Origin: Nocardioides cavernae
GTDB lineage: Bacteria > Actinomycetota > Actinomycetes > Propionibacteriales > Nocardioidaceae
Assembly: GCF_016907475.1 (NCBI RefSeq)
Contig: NZ_JAFBCA010000001.1
Coordinates: 62,001 to 126,000 of the forward strand
Direction: 5' to 3'
DNA: 64,000 bases
The notes under the pieces are model-generated. The model worked only from the letters and a program-made list of their open reading frames with translations. It was not told the DNA's origin and did no database searches. Made by a program: the position numbers and the translations under genes. Within the stretch, counting starts at the first letter, position 1, and the number at the start of each line of letters is the position of its first letter. This document shows positions 41,869-51,288 of this stretch, in pieces.

Positions 41869-42489
41869 ATGACCAGGTACGCCGATGGCCACAAGGACGC
41901 GACGAGACGGCGCATCCTCGACGCTGCCGGTCGGCGGTTCAAGCGCGACGGCGTCGACGCGTCGGGCATCGCGGCAGTGATGGCGGACGCCGGTCTGACC
42001 AACGGTGCCTTCTACGCGCACTTCGACTCCAAGGACGAGCTCGTCACCCACGTCGTCACGGATCAGGTGCGCCACCAGAGCGAGCGAGCAGGAATCGACC
42101 TGAGCGCCCCCGACGGCCTTCTCGCCTTCATCGACGACTACCTGTCGCGCGATCACCGGGACAGCATCAGCAGCGGATGCCCCTCGGCGGCCTTGCTCCT
42201 CGACGTGTCGCGAGGTTCGGCGTCGACCCGCCGCGCCTACGGTGAGGAGGTCGTCGTGATGGTCGACGCCATGGCGGCTCTCCTCGACGCGAAAGATCCT
42301 GGAGGGCGCCGCCTCGCTGCGATGAGCCTCTTCGCCTCGATGGTCGGCATCCTCCAGCTGGCCCGCGCCCTGCCGGACGACCTCGCCGACGAGCTGCTGA
42401 CCCGGGGAAGGCACGACGTCCTGCGCCGGGCTGAACAGCTCCTCAGTGGGCGCACACCTCACGACCAGAGCAGGGAAGAGTCTTCATGA
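41869..42489 (+). CDS. TetR/AcrR-family regulator
   Basis: A 206-residue regulator. ATRRRILDAAGRRFKRDGVDASGIAAVMADAGLTNGAFYAHFDSKDELVTHVV is the helix-turn-helix. The C-terminal part has the AcrR-type SSGCPSAALLLDVSRGS loop. Its ATGA overlap (42486-42489) with the next gene makes it a regulator of an operon with an oxidoreductase, as well as of the divergent hydrolase. Confidence 0.85.
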   Translation: MTRYADGHKDATRRRILDAAGRRFKRDGVDASGIAAVMADAGLTNGAFYAHFDSKDELVTHVVTDQVRHQSERAGIDLSAPDGLLAFIDDYLSRDHRDSISSGCPSAALLLDVSRGSASTRRAYGEEVVVMVDAMAALLDAKDPGGRRLAAMSLFASMVGILQLARALPDDLADELLTRGRHDVLRRAEQLLSGRTPHDQSREESS

Positions 42490-43502
42490 GGGCATTCGTC
42501 GTCGACAGGTACGGCACGGACCGGGTCGTGCCGACCGTGATCGCGGATCCGACGATCGGCGGGGCGGACGTCCTTGTCCGTGTCCACGCCGCCAGCATCA
42601 ACCCGCTCGACACGATGACGCGCGCCGGCGAGTTCAAGCGCCTCATCAAGCGCAGGCCACCGTTCGTCCTGGGCCACGACCTGGCCGGCGTGGTCACCGA
42701 GGTCGGCGCCGAGGTGCGCGACATCGCCGTCGGCGACGAGGTCTACTCGCGTCCGCGCGACTCGAACATCGGCACGTTCGCCGAGTACCTTGCGGTGGAC
42801 CGGGAGGACGTGGCCCTCAAGCCCCGGTCGCTGACCTTCGAAGAGGCGTCCGCGGTCCCGCTCGTCTCCCTGGCCGCGTGGCAGATCCTGGTCGAACGAG
42901 CGCAGGTGCAGCCCGGTCAGAAGGTCCTGGTCCACGCAGGGGCCGGTGGACTGGGATCGACACTCATCCAGCTCGCGAAGCACTTGGGCGCCACCGTCGC
43001 CACGACCTGCAACGCGGGCACGGCCGACCTCGTACGCACACTGGGCTCCGACATCGTCATCGACCACCGCGCCGAGAACTTCGCCGAGGTGATCTCCGAC
43101 TACGACCTGGTCATCGACTCCGTCGGCGGCGACAACCTGCAGAGGTCCCTCACCGTGCTGCGCAAGGGCGGCCTGGCGATCGGTGTCGCCGGCCCACCCG
43201 ACGCCGCGTTCGCCCACCAGGTCGGCGCCCCCCGCCCGCTCGCCCTGGTGATGCACCTCCTCAGCCGTCGGGTGCGCCGCCGGGCCGAGCGGCTCGGCGT
43301 GACCTACGAATTCTTCTTCATGCGCGCCAGCGGCGCCCAGCTTCGCGAGCTGGCTGCGCTCTACGACTCCGGCGCCCTGCGCCCGGTCCTCGACCGCACC
43401 TTCGCCTTCGACCAGACGCCGGAGGCGATGGCGTACGTCGAGCAGCGGCGCCCCACGGCAGGCAAGGTCGTGGTGAGCATGGGACTCCCGGGCACGGGCT
43501 GA
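42486..43502 (+). CDS. NADPH:quinone reductase-like MDR oxidoreductase
   Basis: A 338-residue MDR protein without zinc residues: DVLVRVHAASINPLDTMTR, FVLGHDLAGVVTEVGAEV, QKVLVHAGAGGLGSTLIQLAKHLGATVATT and IDSVGGDNLQRSL. The C-terminal stretch (RPVLDRTFAFDQTPEAMAYVEQRRPTAGKVVVSM) is typical. It is coupled to the TetR gene and may act on a quinone, enone or aromatic compound. Confidence 0.85.
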   Translation: MRAFVVDRYGTDRVVPTVIADPTIGGADVLVRVHAASINPLDTMTRAGEFKRLIKRRPPFVLGHDLAGVVTEVGAEVRDIAVGDEVYSRPRDSNIGTFAEYLAVDREDVALKPRSLTFEEASAVPLVSLAAWQILVERAQVQPGQKVLVHAGAGGLGSTLIQLAKHLGATVATTCNAGTADLVRTLGSDIVIDHRAENFAEVISDYDLVIDSVGGDNLQRSLTVLRKGGLAIGVAGPPDAAFAHQVGAPRPLALVMHLLSRRVRRRAERLGVTYEFFFMRASGAQLRELAALYDSGALRPVLDRTFAFDQTPEAMAYVEQRRPTAGKVVVSMGLPGTG

Positions 43503-43536
43503 GCGGCTCGGCCGGGCGGCAGTGACGCCGGCCCCG

Positions 43537-44193
43537 TCACCCCAAGAGCACCACGTGCAGCGTGCGAGGGCCGTGCACGCCCTCGACCCGGTCGAGCTCG
43601 ATGTCGCTCGTGGCCGAGGGCCCGCTGATCCACGTCGTGGGGCGGGCGGGGTCGAGCAGGGCGATCGCGTCGGGTACGTCGGCCACGACCTGCGTCGCAT
43701 CGACGATGCAGACGTGGAGGTCCGGCACGAGGCTGATCGCCCGACGGCCCTGGTCGGGCGCGTGGTCGAGCACGATCGTGCCGGTCTCGGCGATCCCCAC
43801 CCTGGCGCGCGTGACGACGGCGTCGATCGCGTCGAGCTCGGCGGCGGTCCATCCGTCATCGACGACGGAGCCGGGAACCTCGAGACCGAGTCCGGGAGGT
43901 ACGACGCTGGACGCCGATCCGAGCACCTCGGCGACCACCGATCCGACTTCGTCGGGAGCGCACCGAGTGACCAACGCCCGGTAGTCCTCGACGCGCTCGA
44001 CGAACAACGCGATCAGGTCGCCGCGGTCGGGGGCGCGAGGGGCCGGAGGAAGGTCCACCGCGGGCGACACGCCGGACAGGGCCGAGCGGACACGTCCGAG
44101 GATCTCGTCGCGCGCGCTGGTTTCGGGGTCCCCGCGGCGTTGTTCGACGGAGGAGCGGAGCGGGGGAGGCGAAGAACGTCGTGGGGTGTTCAC
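43537..44193 (-). CDS. lutC: lactate utilisation protein C
   Basis: A 218-residue LutC/YkgG-family protein: ARDEILGRVRSALSGV, VVTRARVGIAETGTIVLDHAPDQGRRAISLVPDLHVCIVD and PRTLHVVLLG. LutC works with LutA and LutB to oxidise L-lactate to pyruvate. The GTG 44193 overlaps the lutB stop (44190-44193). It is the last gene of the lut set. A proline- and serine-rich 25-residue tail precedes the family part, so the start may be too early. Confidence 0.85.
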   Translation of the reverse strand: MNTPRRSSPPPLRSSVEQRRGDPETSARDEILGRVRSALSGVSPAVDLPPAPRAPDRGDLIALFVERVEDYRALVTRCAPDEVGSVVAEVLGSASSVVPPGLGLEVPGSVVDDGWTAAELDAIDAVVTRARVGIAETGTIVLDHAPDQGRRAISLVPDLHVCIVDATQVVADVPDAIALLDPARPTTWISGPSATSDIELDRVEGVHGPRTLHVVLLG

Positions 44194-45695
44194 GAGCGGC
44201 CCTCCTGATCGTCATCGGGACGGTGTCCACCGTCGGTGCGGTCCCACCACTCGCGGAAGGACTCCGGCGGCGGCGCGGGCAGGTCGCGGGCTCCGGTCCA
44301 GCCGGCGGCGGGCCCGGGCAGGCGGCCCGCGGCGGTGCGGCCGCCGGGCAGCGTCGTACGGGAGAAGCGGCCGAGGACACGGCCGGCGACACCGGAGGCG
44401 CGCTCGGCCCAGCGCAGCCGGCGGGCGTCGGAGAACGTCCATGCGGCGGCCTTCATCACGACCGCCTCCGGCTTCGGCACCCGGTCACCGCGGTGCGAGT
44501 CGACGACGGCGGCGCGCTGGTCGACCAGCACCGACGGGATGTCGATGCGGACCGGGCAGACCTCGAAGCACGCACCGCAGAGCGACGAGGCGTACGGCAG
44601 GGACGCGGTCTGCTCGTCGGAGACGCCGTTGAGGAGCGGGTTGAGGATCGCGCCGATCGGACCGGGGTAGACCGAGCCGTAGGCGTGGCCGCCGACCCGC
44701 TCGTAGACCGGGCAGACGTTGAGGCACGCCGAGCAGCGGATGCAACGCAGCGCCTGCCGGCCGACATCGTCGGCGAGCGCGCGGGTGCGGCCGTTGTCGA
44801 GCAGGACGACGTGCACCTCCTGCGGGCCGTCGCCGGGCGTCACGCCCGACCACGTCGAGGTATAGGGGTTCATCCGCTCCCCCGTCGACGATCGCGGCAG
44901 CAGCCGCAGCATCGGGTCGAGGTCGGACCAGGTGGCGACGACCTTCTCGATGCCGACGACGCTGACCAGGACGTCGGGCAGGGTCAGGCACATCCGGCCG
45001 TTGCCCTCGGACTCCACGACGACCAGCGTGCCCGTGTCAGCGACGGCGAAGTTGGCGCCGCTGACGGCGACCTTCGCGCGCAGGAACTTGTCGCGCAGGT
45101 GCTCGCGCGCAGCCCCGGCCAGCATGGACGGCTCGTCGGTCAGGTCGTCGGGCGCGGGCCGTCCGACATCGCCCATCCGGCGTCGGAAGATCTCGCGCAC
45201 CTCGGCGCGGTTGCGGTGGATCGCCGGCACCAGGATGTGGGAGGGCAGGTCGTCGCCCAGCTGGACGATCAGCTCGGCGAGGTCGGTCTCCCAGGCTGCG
45301 ATGCCCTCGGCCTCGAGGGCCTCGTTGAGGCCGATCTCCGCGGTGGCCATCGACTTGACCTTCACCACCTCGTCGGCGCCGTGGTCGCGGGCGACCCCCG
45401 CGACGATCGCGCACGCCTCCTCGGCGTCGCGGGCCCAGTGGACGGTCGCACCGGCGCGGACCAGTGACGCTTCGAGGGTCTCGAGGTGGGTGGCGAGGTC
45501 GCGCAGCGCGGCCTCCTTCACCGCGGCGCCCGCGACGCGCAGCTCCTCCCAGCCCTCGACCTCGGCGACAACCGCGGCGCGCTTGTCGCGGATCGTGCGG
45601 GTGGCGTGGGCGAGGTTGCGGCGCAGCTGGGTGTCGGCCAGCGCCTCGCGGGCCGCCGTCGGGAACGCCGGCATGCCGACGAAGGTGCCACTCAT
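44190..45695 (-). CDS. lutB: lactate utilisation iron-sulfur protein B
   Basis: A 501-residue LutB/YkgF protein. Two ferredoxin-like motifs, CIRCSACLNVCPV and CGACFEVCPV, coordinate [4Fe-4S] clusters. The N-terminal half (KVKSMATAEIGLNEALEAEGI, AVSGANFAVADTGTLVVVESEGNGRM) is the YkgF domain. It transfers electrons in lactate oxidation. ATGA overlap with lutA (45692-45695). The C-terminal extension beyond the second cluster is about 100 residues and basic. Confidence 0.9.
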   Translation of the reverse strand: MSGTFVGMPAFPTAAREALADTQLRRNLAHATRTIRDKRAAVVAEVEGWEELRVAGAAVKEAALRDLATHLETLEASLVRAGATVHWARDAEEACAIVAGVARDHGADEVVKVKSMATAEIGLNEALEAEGIAAWETDLAELIVQLGDDLPSHILVPAIHRNRAEVREIFRRRMGDVGRPAPDDLTDEPSMLAGAAREHLRDKFLRAKVAVSGANFAVADTGTLVVVESEGNGRMCLTLPDVLVSVVGIEKVVATWSDLDPMLRLLPRSSTGERMNPYTSTWSGVTPGDGPQEVHVVLLDNGRTRALADDVGRQALRCIRCSACLNVCPVYERVGGHAYGSVYPGPIGAILNPLLNGVSDEQTASLPYASSLCGACFEVCPVRIDIPSVLVDQRAAVVDSHRGDRVPKPEAVVMKAAAWTFSDARRLRWAERASGVAGRVLGRFSRTTLPGGRTAAGRLPGPAAGWTGARDLPAPPPESFREWWDRTDGGHRPDDDQEGRS

Positions 45696-46429
45696 GCTGT
45701 CTCCTCGGTCGCTGCCAGGATCTCGGCGAGGTGCATCACGCGTACGCCGGCACGCTGGCGCGAGAGCATCCCGCCGACGTGCATCAGACAGGAGTTGTCG
45801 CCGGCGACCAGCACCTCCGCACCGGTGTCGCGCACGTGCCGCGCCTTGTCGGCGCCCATCGCGACCGAGGTGTCGGCGTTCTTGAGGGCGAAGGTGCCGC
45901 CGAAGCCGCAGCACTCGGTGGCGTTGGGCAGGTCGACCAGCTGGATGCCGTGGACGGCCTCGAGCAGCCGTTGCGGGCGGTCGCCGACGCCGAGCATCCG
46001 CAGGCTGTGGCAGGTCGGGTGGTAGGTCACCCGGTGCGGGAAGTAGGCGCCGACGTCGGTCACGTCGAGCACGTCGACGAGGAACTCGCTCAGCTCGTAC
46101 GTCCGCGGTCCAGTCTGCGCGACGGCCGCCACCAGGGCGGGGTCGCCGGAGCGGTCGGCGACGATCGAGTGCTGGTGCCGTGCCGACCCGGCGCACGAGC
46201 CCGACGGCGTGACGATGGCGTCGTACCCCGCGAACGCGTCGACGAAGGTCCGCACGACCGGCACCGCCTCGTCGAGGTAGCCGGTGTTGACCATCGGCTG
46301 CCCGCAGCAGGTCTGCGCCTGCGGGAAGTCGACGTCGACCCCGAGACGGCGCAGCAGACGCACGACGGCCTTCCCGGTGTCGGGGAACATGGCGTCGTTG
46401 ACGCAGGTGACCTGGAGGGCGACCCTCAC
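45692..46429 (-). CDS. lutA: lactate utilisation protein A (Fe-S oxidoreductase)
   Basis: A 245-residue LutA/YkgE protein with two CCG-domain motifs (CCGQPM and CCGFGGTF) that bind [4Fe-4S]. VTYHPTCHSLRM and GDNSCLMHVGG are further signatures. It is the lactate-oxidising subunit with LutB and LutC. The start is GTG 46429: GGAAGG lies 9 bases upstream, whereas an ATG at 46438 sits directly against it. The lut genes follow the rhamnosidase and rha genes and complete the path to pyruvate. Confidence 0.88.
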   Translation of the reverse strand: MRVALQVTCVNDAMFPDTGKAVVRLLRRLGVDVDFPQAQTCCGQPMVNTGYLDEAVPVVRTFVDAFAGYDAIVTPSGSCAGSARHQHSIVADRSGDPALVAAVAQTGPRTYELSEFLVDVLDVTDVGAYFPHRVTYHPTCHSLRMLGVGDRPQRLLEAVHGIQLVDLPNATECCGFGGTFALKNADTSVAMGADKARHVRDTGAEVLVAGDNSCLMHVGGMLSRQRAGVRVMHLAEILAATEETA

Positions 46430-46482
46430 GGTTGGCATCCTTCCACGGTGCTGGACTGCGGGTTGCTGGGGCGGGTAGGGCA

Positions 46483-46689
46483 TCAGATGAGTCGGCGCCG
46501 CACGGCCCACACGATCGCTTCGACGGTCGTGTCGACGCCGGCGGCCTCGCACGCCGCGCGGGCCTTGCGCCGCACGGTGCGCTCGGAGACGTCGAGGCGA
46601 CGCGCGACCGCCTCGACCGTCTGCCCCTCGGCCATGAGCCGCAGCACGACGAGCTCGTCGTCACCGAGGGGCACCGGACTCCCGTCCAT
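46483..46689 (-). CDS. stand-alone LuxR-type HTH protein
   Basis: A 68-residue protein that is only a LuxR/GerE helix-turn-helix: LGDDELVVLRLMAEGQTVEAVARRLDVSERTVRRKARAACEAAGVDTTVEAIVWAVRRRLI. It begins two bases after the rhamnosidase stop and is read in the same direction, so it is the second cistron of the rhamnosidase. There is no sensor domain, so it would have to dimerise with another protein or act as a local DNA-binding factor. Confidence 0.75.
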   Translation of the reverse strand: MDGSPVPLGDDELVVLRLMAEGQTVEAVARRLDVSERTVRRKARAACEAAGVDTTVEAIVWAVRRRLI

Positions 46690-46691
46690 CC

Positions 46692-49600
46692 TCAGCGGCG
46701 GACCGGCTGGTCGACGTACGGCACCAGCCGGACCGGTCCGAGGAGGCCGTACGCCTGGCGCTGGGCCACGCCGTAGACCGCCGGCGTCACGGTGCGCAGC
46801 CGGTTGAGGAGGGTGGAGGCGACCTCGACCTCGATGACGTTGGTGCCGCGACGCAGCAGACCGGCGAGGTCGACGCGCGGGTGCAGCGGGTCGCACCCGC
46901 CGACGGCCACGCCGTTGACGCGGACCCGGAAGGTGTCGGTGACCTCTCCGAGCTCGAGCCACGCGCCGTCGAGGTCGTTCCAGTCGGAGCCGAGGTCGAC
47001 CTGGGTCGTGTAGCGGCCGACACCCGAGACGTCCTCGAGCCCGGGGATCTGGCTCCACGGCACCAGCGTGGTGAGCTCGGCCGTCCGCAGCGGCTTGATC
47101 GTCTCGGTGGCCGTCGCGCCGGGCTGCCAGTCCTCGACCTCCAGCCGCCAGGACGACGGGACGACGGGGTCGCGGACGCGGTCCACCTTCGCGGCGACCG
47201 TGCGGCCGTCGCCGAGGGTGACGGTGTGGCTGCCGGCGGTGCCGGCCCTGGCCACGAGCTTGCCCGGCTCGCGCATCACGTCGAGGGCCGTGGTGGCGAT
47301 CGCGTGCAGCTGGGCGGGGTCGGCCGACTGGGGGGTCGCGAAGGCGATCACGGCGGACTGGCCGGGGGCGAGGTCGACGCGGACCCGCACCCGGTCGGCC
47401 TGGCGCTCCCAGAGGCCGACCGGGCGGGTCTCGCCCGTCCAGGCGTCGAGCACCACCGGCACCGCACGCGGCGAGGTGGTGGTCAGCCAGACGTCCTGGG
47501 TGACGCGGTTGAGCCTGCGGTTCTCGGCGTGCCGCGCGTTGGCGACGTAGTAGAGGTCGACGTCGCCGACGACCCGCCGCAGGGTCATCACGGTCGAGCG
47601 CTCGTGCTCGACGTCGGGCGTGATGCCGAGGGCGGCGAGCACACCCGGGATGTCGGCGTCGGCTGCCGCCACGCGGGTCGTGGGCAGCGCCTTGACCTGC
47701 GCGATGAGGTCGCGGAGCTCGGCGACCTCGGCGTCGGGCGCTCCCTCGGGCAGGCCCACGGGGCGCGGGTCCGACCAGTCGCGGACGAAGACGATCGGCA
47801 GCCCGGCGCGGCCGAGCTCGAGCACTCGTCGCGCGGTTGCGACGGCCATCGTGGCGACCTGGCCGCGGAACTGGTCGGTGCCGATGATCATCGCCTTGTA
47901 GGCGGGACCGTCGGGAGCCAGTCGGCCACCGCGGACCATGGCCAGCGGCAGCTCGAGCAGGGCCGGGGTCGCGAAGGAGTGGGTCCACCCGAGCGGGATG
48001 CCGTCGTTCGTCGCCCAGAAGGCGCCGATGCCCGTGGACGTCCAGCCCTTCTGCCGCAGGAAGACGACGTCGTACTTCGGCGTGCCGGTCTGCAGGACGA
48101 GCTGGGTGCGGGAGAGGTACGCCGCGATGTCGGGCATGTGCTGCCACTGCGGGGTGCGCGGCCCCCACGCCTCGCCGAAGCCGATCGCGCCGTTGTAGTA
48201 GGGCGAGAACGCGGCGAAGCCGGGCCACGTCACGCCGGGCGCGTCGGCGTAGGGGAAGCCGTGGATGATCGCCTGGTTCACGCCCGCGGCGAAGATGCTG
48301 TTGAGGGTGAAGAGCGCCTGGTTCTGCTGGGTGGGGCTGGCGCTGTTGCCGCCGAGCATCGTGTTGTAGGCCGCGCCGTTGTAGCAGATCGCCTCGCAGG
48401 ACAGGATCGTGTGGCCGGCCATGTCGCGACCGCCCGCCATCACCCGGTAGTCGTCGAGGTTCTTGAAGCCGAGCGACTCGGTCTCGGGGATGTCGAGCAG
48501 TGCCGCGTGCTCCACCGTGTCGGTCTCGAGGCCGTAGGGCTGGACCCGCAGGCCCATGCCGAGCGTGCGGGCGAAGGCCTGCAGCGGGAGCAGGTGGTGG
48601 TCGCGGTAGAGGTCGGAGAGCACCTGGTTGTAGTCGTCGCGGACCTGGTTGGTGCGCAGGCTGTCGGTCGTCGCGGCGTTGGCACCGGTGCCGAGGTCGT
48701 AGAGGTACTTCTCCTTCAGCTCCATCACGACCGGCAGCCACGGGCGCAGGTCGTAGCCGGCGCGCTTCTCGAACTCCTCGAACATCCTCGGCGTCCAGAT
48801 GGTCGCCTCCGTCTCGATCTCGAGCGAGTCCTCGAAGAGGTAGCCACCGGCGCGGCCGAGCAGACCGCGCAGCTCGCGGTCGAGGACGCGGTCCTCCCAC
48901 AGGGCGACCACGGCCTGCGAGCCCAACGCGCTGAAGTGGTCGACGACGTAGGACCGCGGCGAGGTGTGCGGCGCGGCTTCGGGCTCCTGACCGGACCCAC
49001 GCTGCCAGAAGGACAAGAGCACCCACGTCCCGCCGGCGGGCGCGGACGGCGCGGTCCAGGTGATGCCGCCGTCGACGACCTGGCCGAGCAGGTCGACGTA
49101 GGAGTCGGGGTCGACCTGGGGCAGCACGCGGGTGTTGGTCGAGGGGGTGTAGCGGTGCGCCTGCAGAGCCACGAGCGTCTGCTCGGTCACCGCTCCCTCG
49201 GCGTGCAGCACGGCGGCCGGGACGGGTCCGTCGTACGTCGCCCCGGCGGCGAGGTCGGCCAGGCCGTGCGCCAGCTCGGTGCAGGCGGCGTCGTCGTCCG
49301 GGGTGATGGTCGAGACGGCGGCCGGCCACGAGGGACCGACGGTGATGTCGATGCGCACGTCGCGCTCGGCGGCCCGGGCGAGCGCGGCCTTCACACCGGC
49401 GACCCACGGCGCCGTGCCCCACCCGTGCGACCCGACGTCGATGGTGATGTTGCGGGCGCGGAGGCTGTGCGTGACGTCGGCGACCTCGAGCACGCCGAAG
49501 CCGGCGTCGGCGACCTGGTCGACCTCGCGGGCGATCTCGACGGGGTCGACGAGGCCGTGCGGCCACCACCAGCGGAAGCCGGCAGCGGTCGCGGTGCCGG

Positions 49601-49772
49601 GCGAGGCGAAGCGGCGCACGAGGTCCTTGGGGAGCCATTGGGTGGCGGCCGAGGCGCCGCCAGGAGCGGCGGCCGCGGGCGTGGCGCTGGCGGCGGCCAC
49701 GAAGCCCGCCGCGGCGGCGGACGCACCGAGGAGGGTGCGGCGGGTGAGGTGGGTCGGGCCGTGCTGGTCCAT
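46692..49772 (-). CDS. GH106-type alpha-L-rhamnosidase, Tat-exported
   Basis: A 1026-residue glycoside hydrolase. The N-terminus has a twin-arginine signal (TRRTLLGASAAAAGF, Arg11-Arg12) ending near AAAAPG. AGFRWWWPHGLVDPVEIAREVDQVADAGFGVLEV and YLFEDSLEIET are GH106 hallmarks, and the C-terminal part holds beta-sandwich domains. GH106 enzymes release L-rhamnose from glycans and plant compounds. It would feed the rha genes located just upstream. The downstream HTH gene is only 2 bases away. Confidence 0.82.
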   Translation of the reverse strand: MDQHGPTHLTRRTLLGASAAAAGFVAAASATPAAAAPGGASAATQWLPKDLVRRFASPGTATAAGFRWWWPHGLVDPVEIAREVDQVADAGFGVLEVADVTHSLRARNITIDVGSHGWGTAPWVAGVKAALARAAERDVRIDITVGPSWPAAVSTITPDDDAACTELAHGLADLAAGATYDGPVPAAVLHAEGAVTEQTLVALQAHRYTPSTNTRVLPQVDPDSYVDLLGQVVDGGITWTAPSAPAGGTWVLLSFWQRGSGQEPEAAPHTSPRSYVVDHFSALGSQAVVALWEDRVLDRELRGLLGRAGGYLFEDSLEIETEATIWTPRMFEEFEKRAGYDLRPWLPVVMELKEKYLYDLGTGANAATTDSLRTNQVRDDYNQVLSDLYRDHHLLPLQAFARTLGMGLRVQPYGLETDTVEHAALLDIPETESLGFKNLDDYRVMAGGRDMAGHTILSCEAICYNGAAYNTMLGGNSASPTQQNQALFTLNSIFAAGVNQAIIHGFPYADAPGVTWPGFAAFSPYYNGAIGFGEAWGPRTPQWQHMPDIAAYLSRTQLVLQTGTPKYDVVFLRQKGWTSTGIGAFWATNDGIPLGWTHSFATPALLELPLAMVRGGRLAPDGPAYKAMIIGTDQFRGQVATMAVATARRVLELGRAGLPIVFVRDWSDPRPVGLPEGAPDAEVAELRDLIAQVKALPTTRVAAADADIPGVLAALGITPDVEHERSTVMTLRRVVGDVDLYYVANARHAENRRLNRVTQDVWLTTTSPRAVPVVLDAWTGETRPVGLWERQADRVRVRVDLAPGQSAVIAFATPQSADPAQLHAIATTALDVMREPGKLVARAGTAGSHTVTLGDGRTVAAKVDRVRDPVVPSSWRLEVEDWQPGATATETIKPLRTAELTTLVPWSQIPGLEDVSGVGRYTTQVDLGSDWNDLDGAWLELGEVTDTFRVRVNGVAVGGCDPLHPRVDLAGLLRRGTNVIEVEVASTLLNRLRTVTPAVYGVAQRQAYGLLGPVRLVPYVDQPVRR

Positions 49773-49803
49773 CGAGATCTCCTGTGGGGGTCAGGCGGTG
49801 GGG

Positions 49804-51288
49804 TCAGGCGGTGGCGGGTCCGACGCGGCGGTCGGCGGCGTCCCAGTCGAGGCCGGGGCGGGGGTCGTGACGTCGTACGTCGTGCGTCTCACGGACGAGG
49901 GCACGCATGGCGGCGAGGTCGGGCAGGTCGGCGCCGAGGGCGCGCGCCTGGACGAGGGCGTTGCCGAGCGCGGCCGCCTCGCCCGGGCCCGCCAGCACCG
50001 GTACGCCGAGAGCGTCCGCGGTCAGCTGGCAGAGCAGGTGGTTGTGGGAGCCGCCGCCGACGACGTGCACCACCTCGAGGTCCCGTCCGGCCAACCGAGC
50101 GGCGGTGCGGAGGTGGCGACGGTAGGCCAGCGCGAGGCTGTCGAGGATGCAGCGGGTGATCTCACCGGGGGTCTGCGGGAGCGGCTCGCCGGCGTCCCGC
50201 GCCAGCCGGACGACGCGCTCGGGCATCGGGTCGGTGGCGCTGCCCGGGCCCAGCAGGGACGGGTGGTTGATGTCGACGACGGTGCGCAGCGGCGCCGCGG
50301 TGCTGGCGTCGGCGAGCAGGGACGCGAGATCGGTGGCAGGGGTGCCGCGGTCGCGCCACGCCTTGAGGCACTCCGAGAGCACCCACAGGCCCATCACGTT
50401 CTTGAGGAAGCGGACGGTGCCGTCGACGCCGCCCTCATTGGTGAAGTCGGCCTCGCGGGCCTCCTCGGTGAGGACCGGCTCGTCGAGCTCGAGGCCGACG
50501 AGCGACCACGTGCCCGAGGAGATGTAGCCGAAGGAGGTGCCCGAGTCCGCGGGTACGGCGACGACGGCGGAGGCCGTGTCGTGCGAGCCGACCGCCACCA
50601 CCGGCACGTCCGGCGCGAGGCCGAGGTCGGCCGCGACCTCGGCGCGCAGCCGCCCGACCACGGAGCCGGCGTCACGCAGCGGCGGCAGGATCGACCAGGG
50701 CAGCTGGAGACGGCGAGCCAGCTCGCTGGACCACTCCCCCGTCACCACGTCGAGCAGCCCGGTGGTCGACGCGTTGGTGCGCTCGGCGCCGACCTCGCCG
50801 GTCAGCCAGTAGCCGAGCAGGTCGGGCAGCAGGAGCATCGTGTGGGCCGACTCCAGCGCCGCGGTGCCGCGGGCGGCGGCGAGCTGGAAGACCGTGGTGA
50901 ACGGCAGCTGCTGCAGGCCGTTGACGGCGTACTGCTCCTGCACGCTGACCGTCTTGGCGACCAGCTCGGGTACGTCGCGGGTGCGCGGGTCGCGGTGGCT
51001 GTAGGGGTTGCCGAGCAGCTCGCCGTCACGGTCCAGCAGGCCGTAGTCCACGGCCCACGAGTCGATGCCGATCCCGTGCAGCTCCCCGGTGCGCGCCACC
51101 TCGGCGACACCGGCCAGCACCTCACGGTGGATGCCGAGCACGTCCCAGAACAGCGAGCCGCCGACCGGGACGCCGCCGTTGGGGAAGCGGTGCACCTCCT
51201 TCAGGGAGAGGTGCCCCGGACCGACGCGGGCGGCCATCACACGACCGCTCGTCGCCCCGAGGTCGACGGCCGCGACGCGCAGAGTCAT
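49804..51288 (-). CDS. rhaB: rhamnulokinase
   Basis: A 494-residue FGGY-family kinase. The phosphate-binding start is AAVDLGATSGRVMAARV, the sugar site GIGIDSWAVDYGLLD, the mid motif GSHDTASAVVAVP and the ATP site VVHVVGGGSHNHLLCQLTADALGVPV. It phosphorylates L-rhamnulose at C1. The ATG 51288 overlaps the rhaD stop by 4 bases (51285-51288). It ends 31 bases before the rhamnosidase gene. Confidence 0.92.
   Translation of the reverse strand: MTLRVAAVDLGATSGRVMAARVGPGHLSLKEVHRFPNGGVPVGGSLFWDVLGIHREVLAGVAEVARTGELHGIGIDSWAVDYGLLDRDGELLGNPYSHRDPRTRDVPELVAKTVSVQEQYAVNGLQQLPFTTVFQLAAARGTAALESAHTMLLLPDLLGYWLTGEVGAERTNASTTGLLDVVTGEWSSELARRLQLPWSILPPLRDAGSVVGRLRAEVAADLGLAPDVPVVAVGSHDTASAVVAVPADSGTSFGYISSGTWSLVGLELDEPVLTEEAREADFTNEGGVDGTVRFLKNVMGLWVLSECLKAWRDRGTPATDLASLLADASTAAPLRTVVDINHPSLLGPGSATDPMPERVVRLARDAGEPLPQTPGEITRCILDSLALAYRRHLRTAARLAGRDLEVVHVVGGGSHNHLLCQLTADALGVPVLAGPGEAAALGNALVQARALGADLPDLAAMRALVRETHDVRRHDPRPGLDWDAADRRVGPATA

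Noticed and set aside
46881..50159. A 1092-codon open frame on the plus strand
   Set aside because: It lies antisense to the rhamnosidase gene and is made of GC-rich anti-codons with a shadow composition (Asp, Gly, Arg, Val). There is no ribosome site or family motif.
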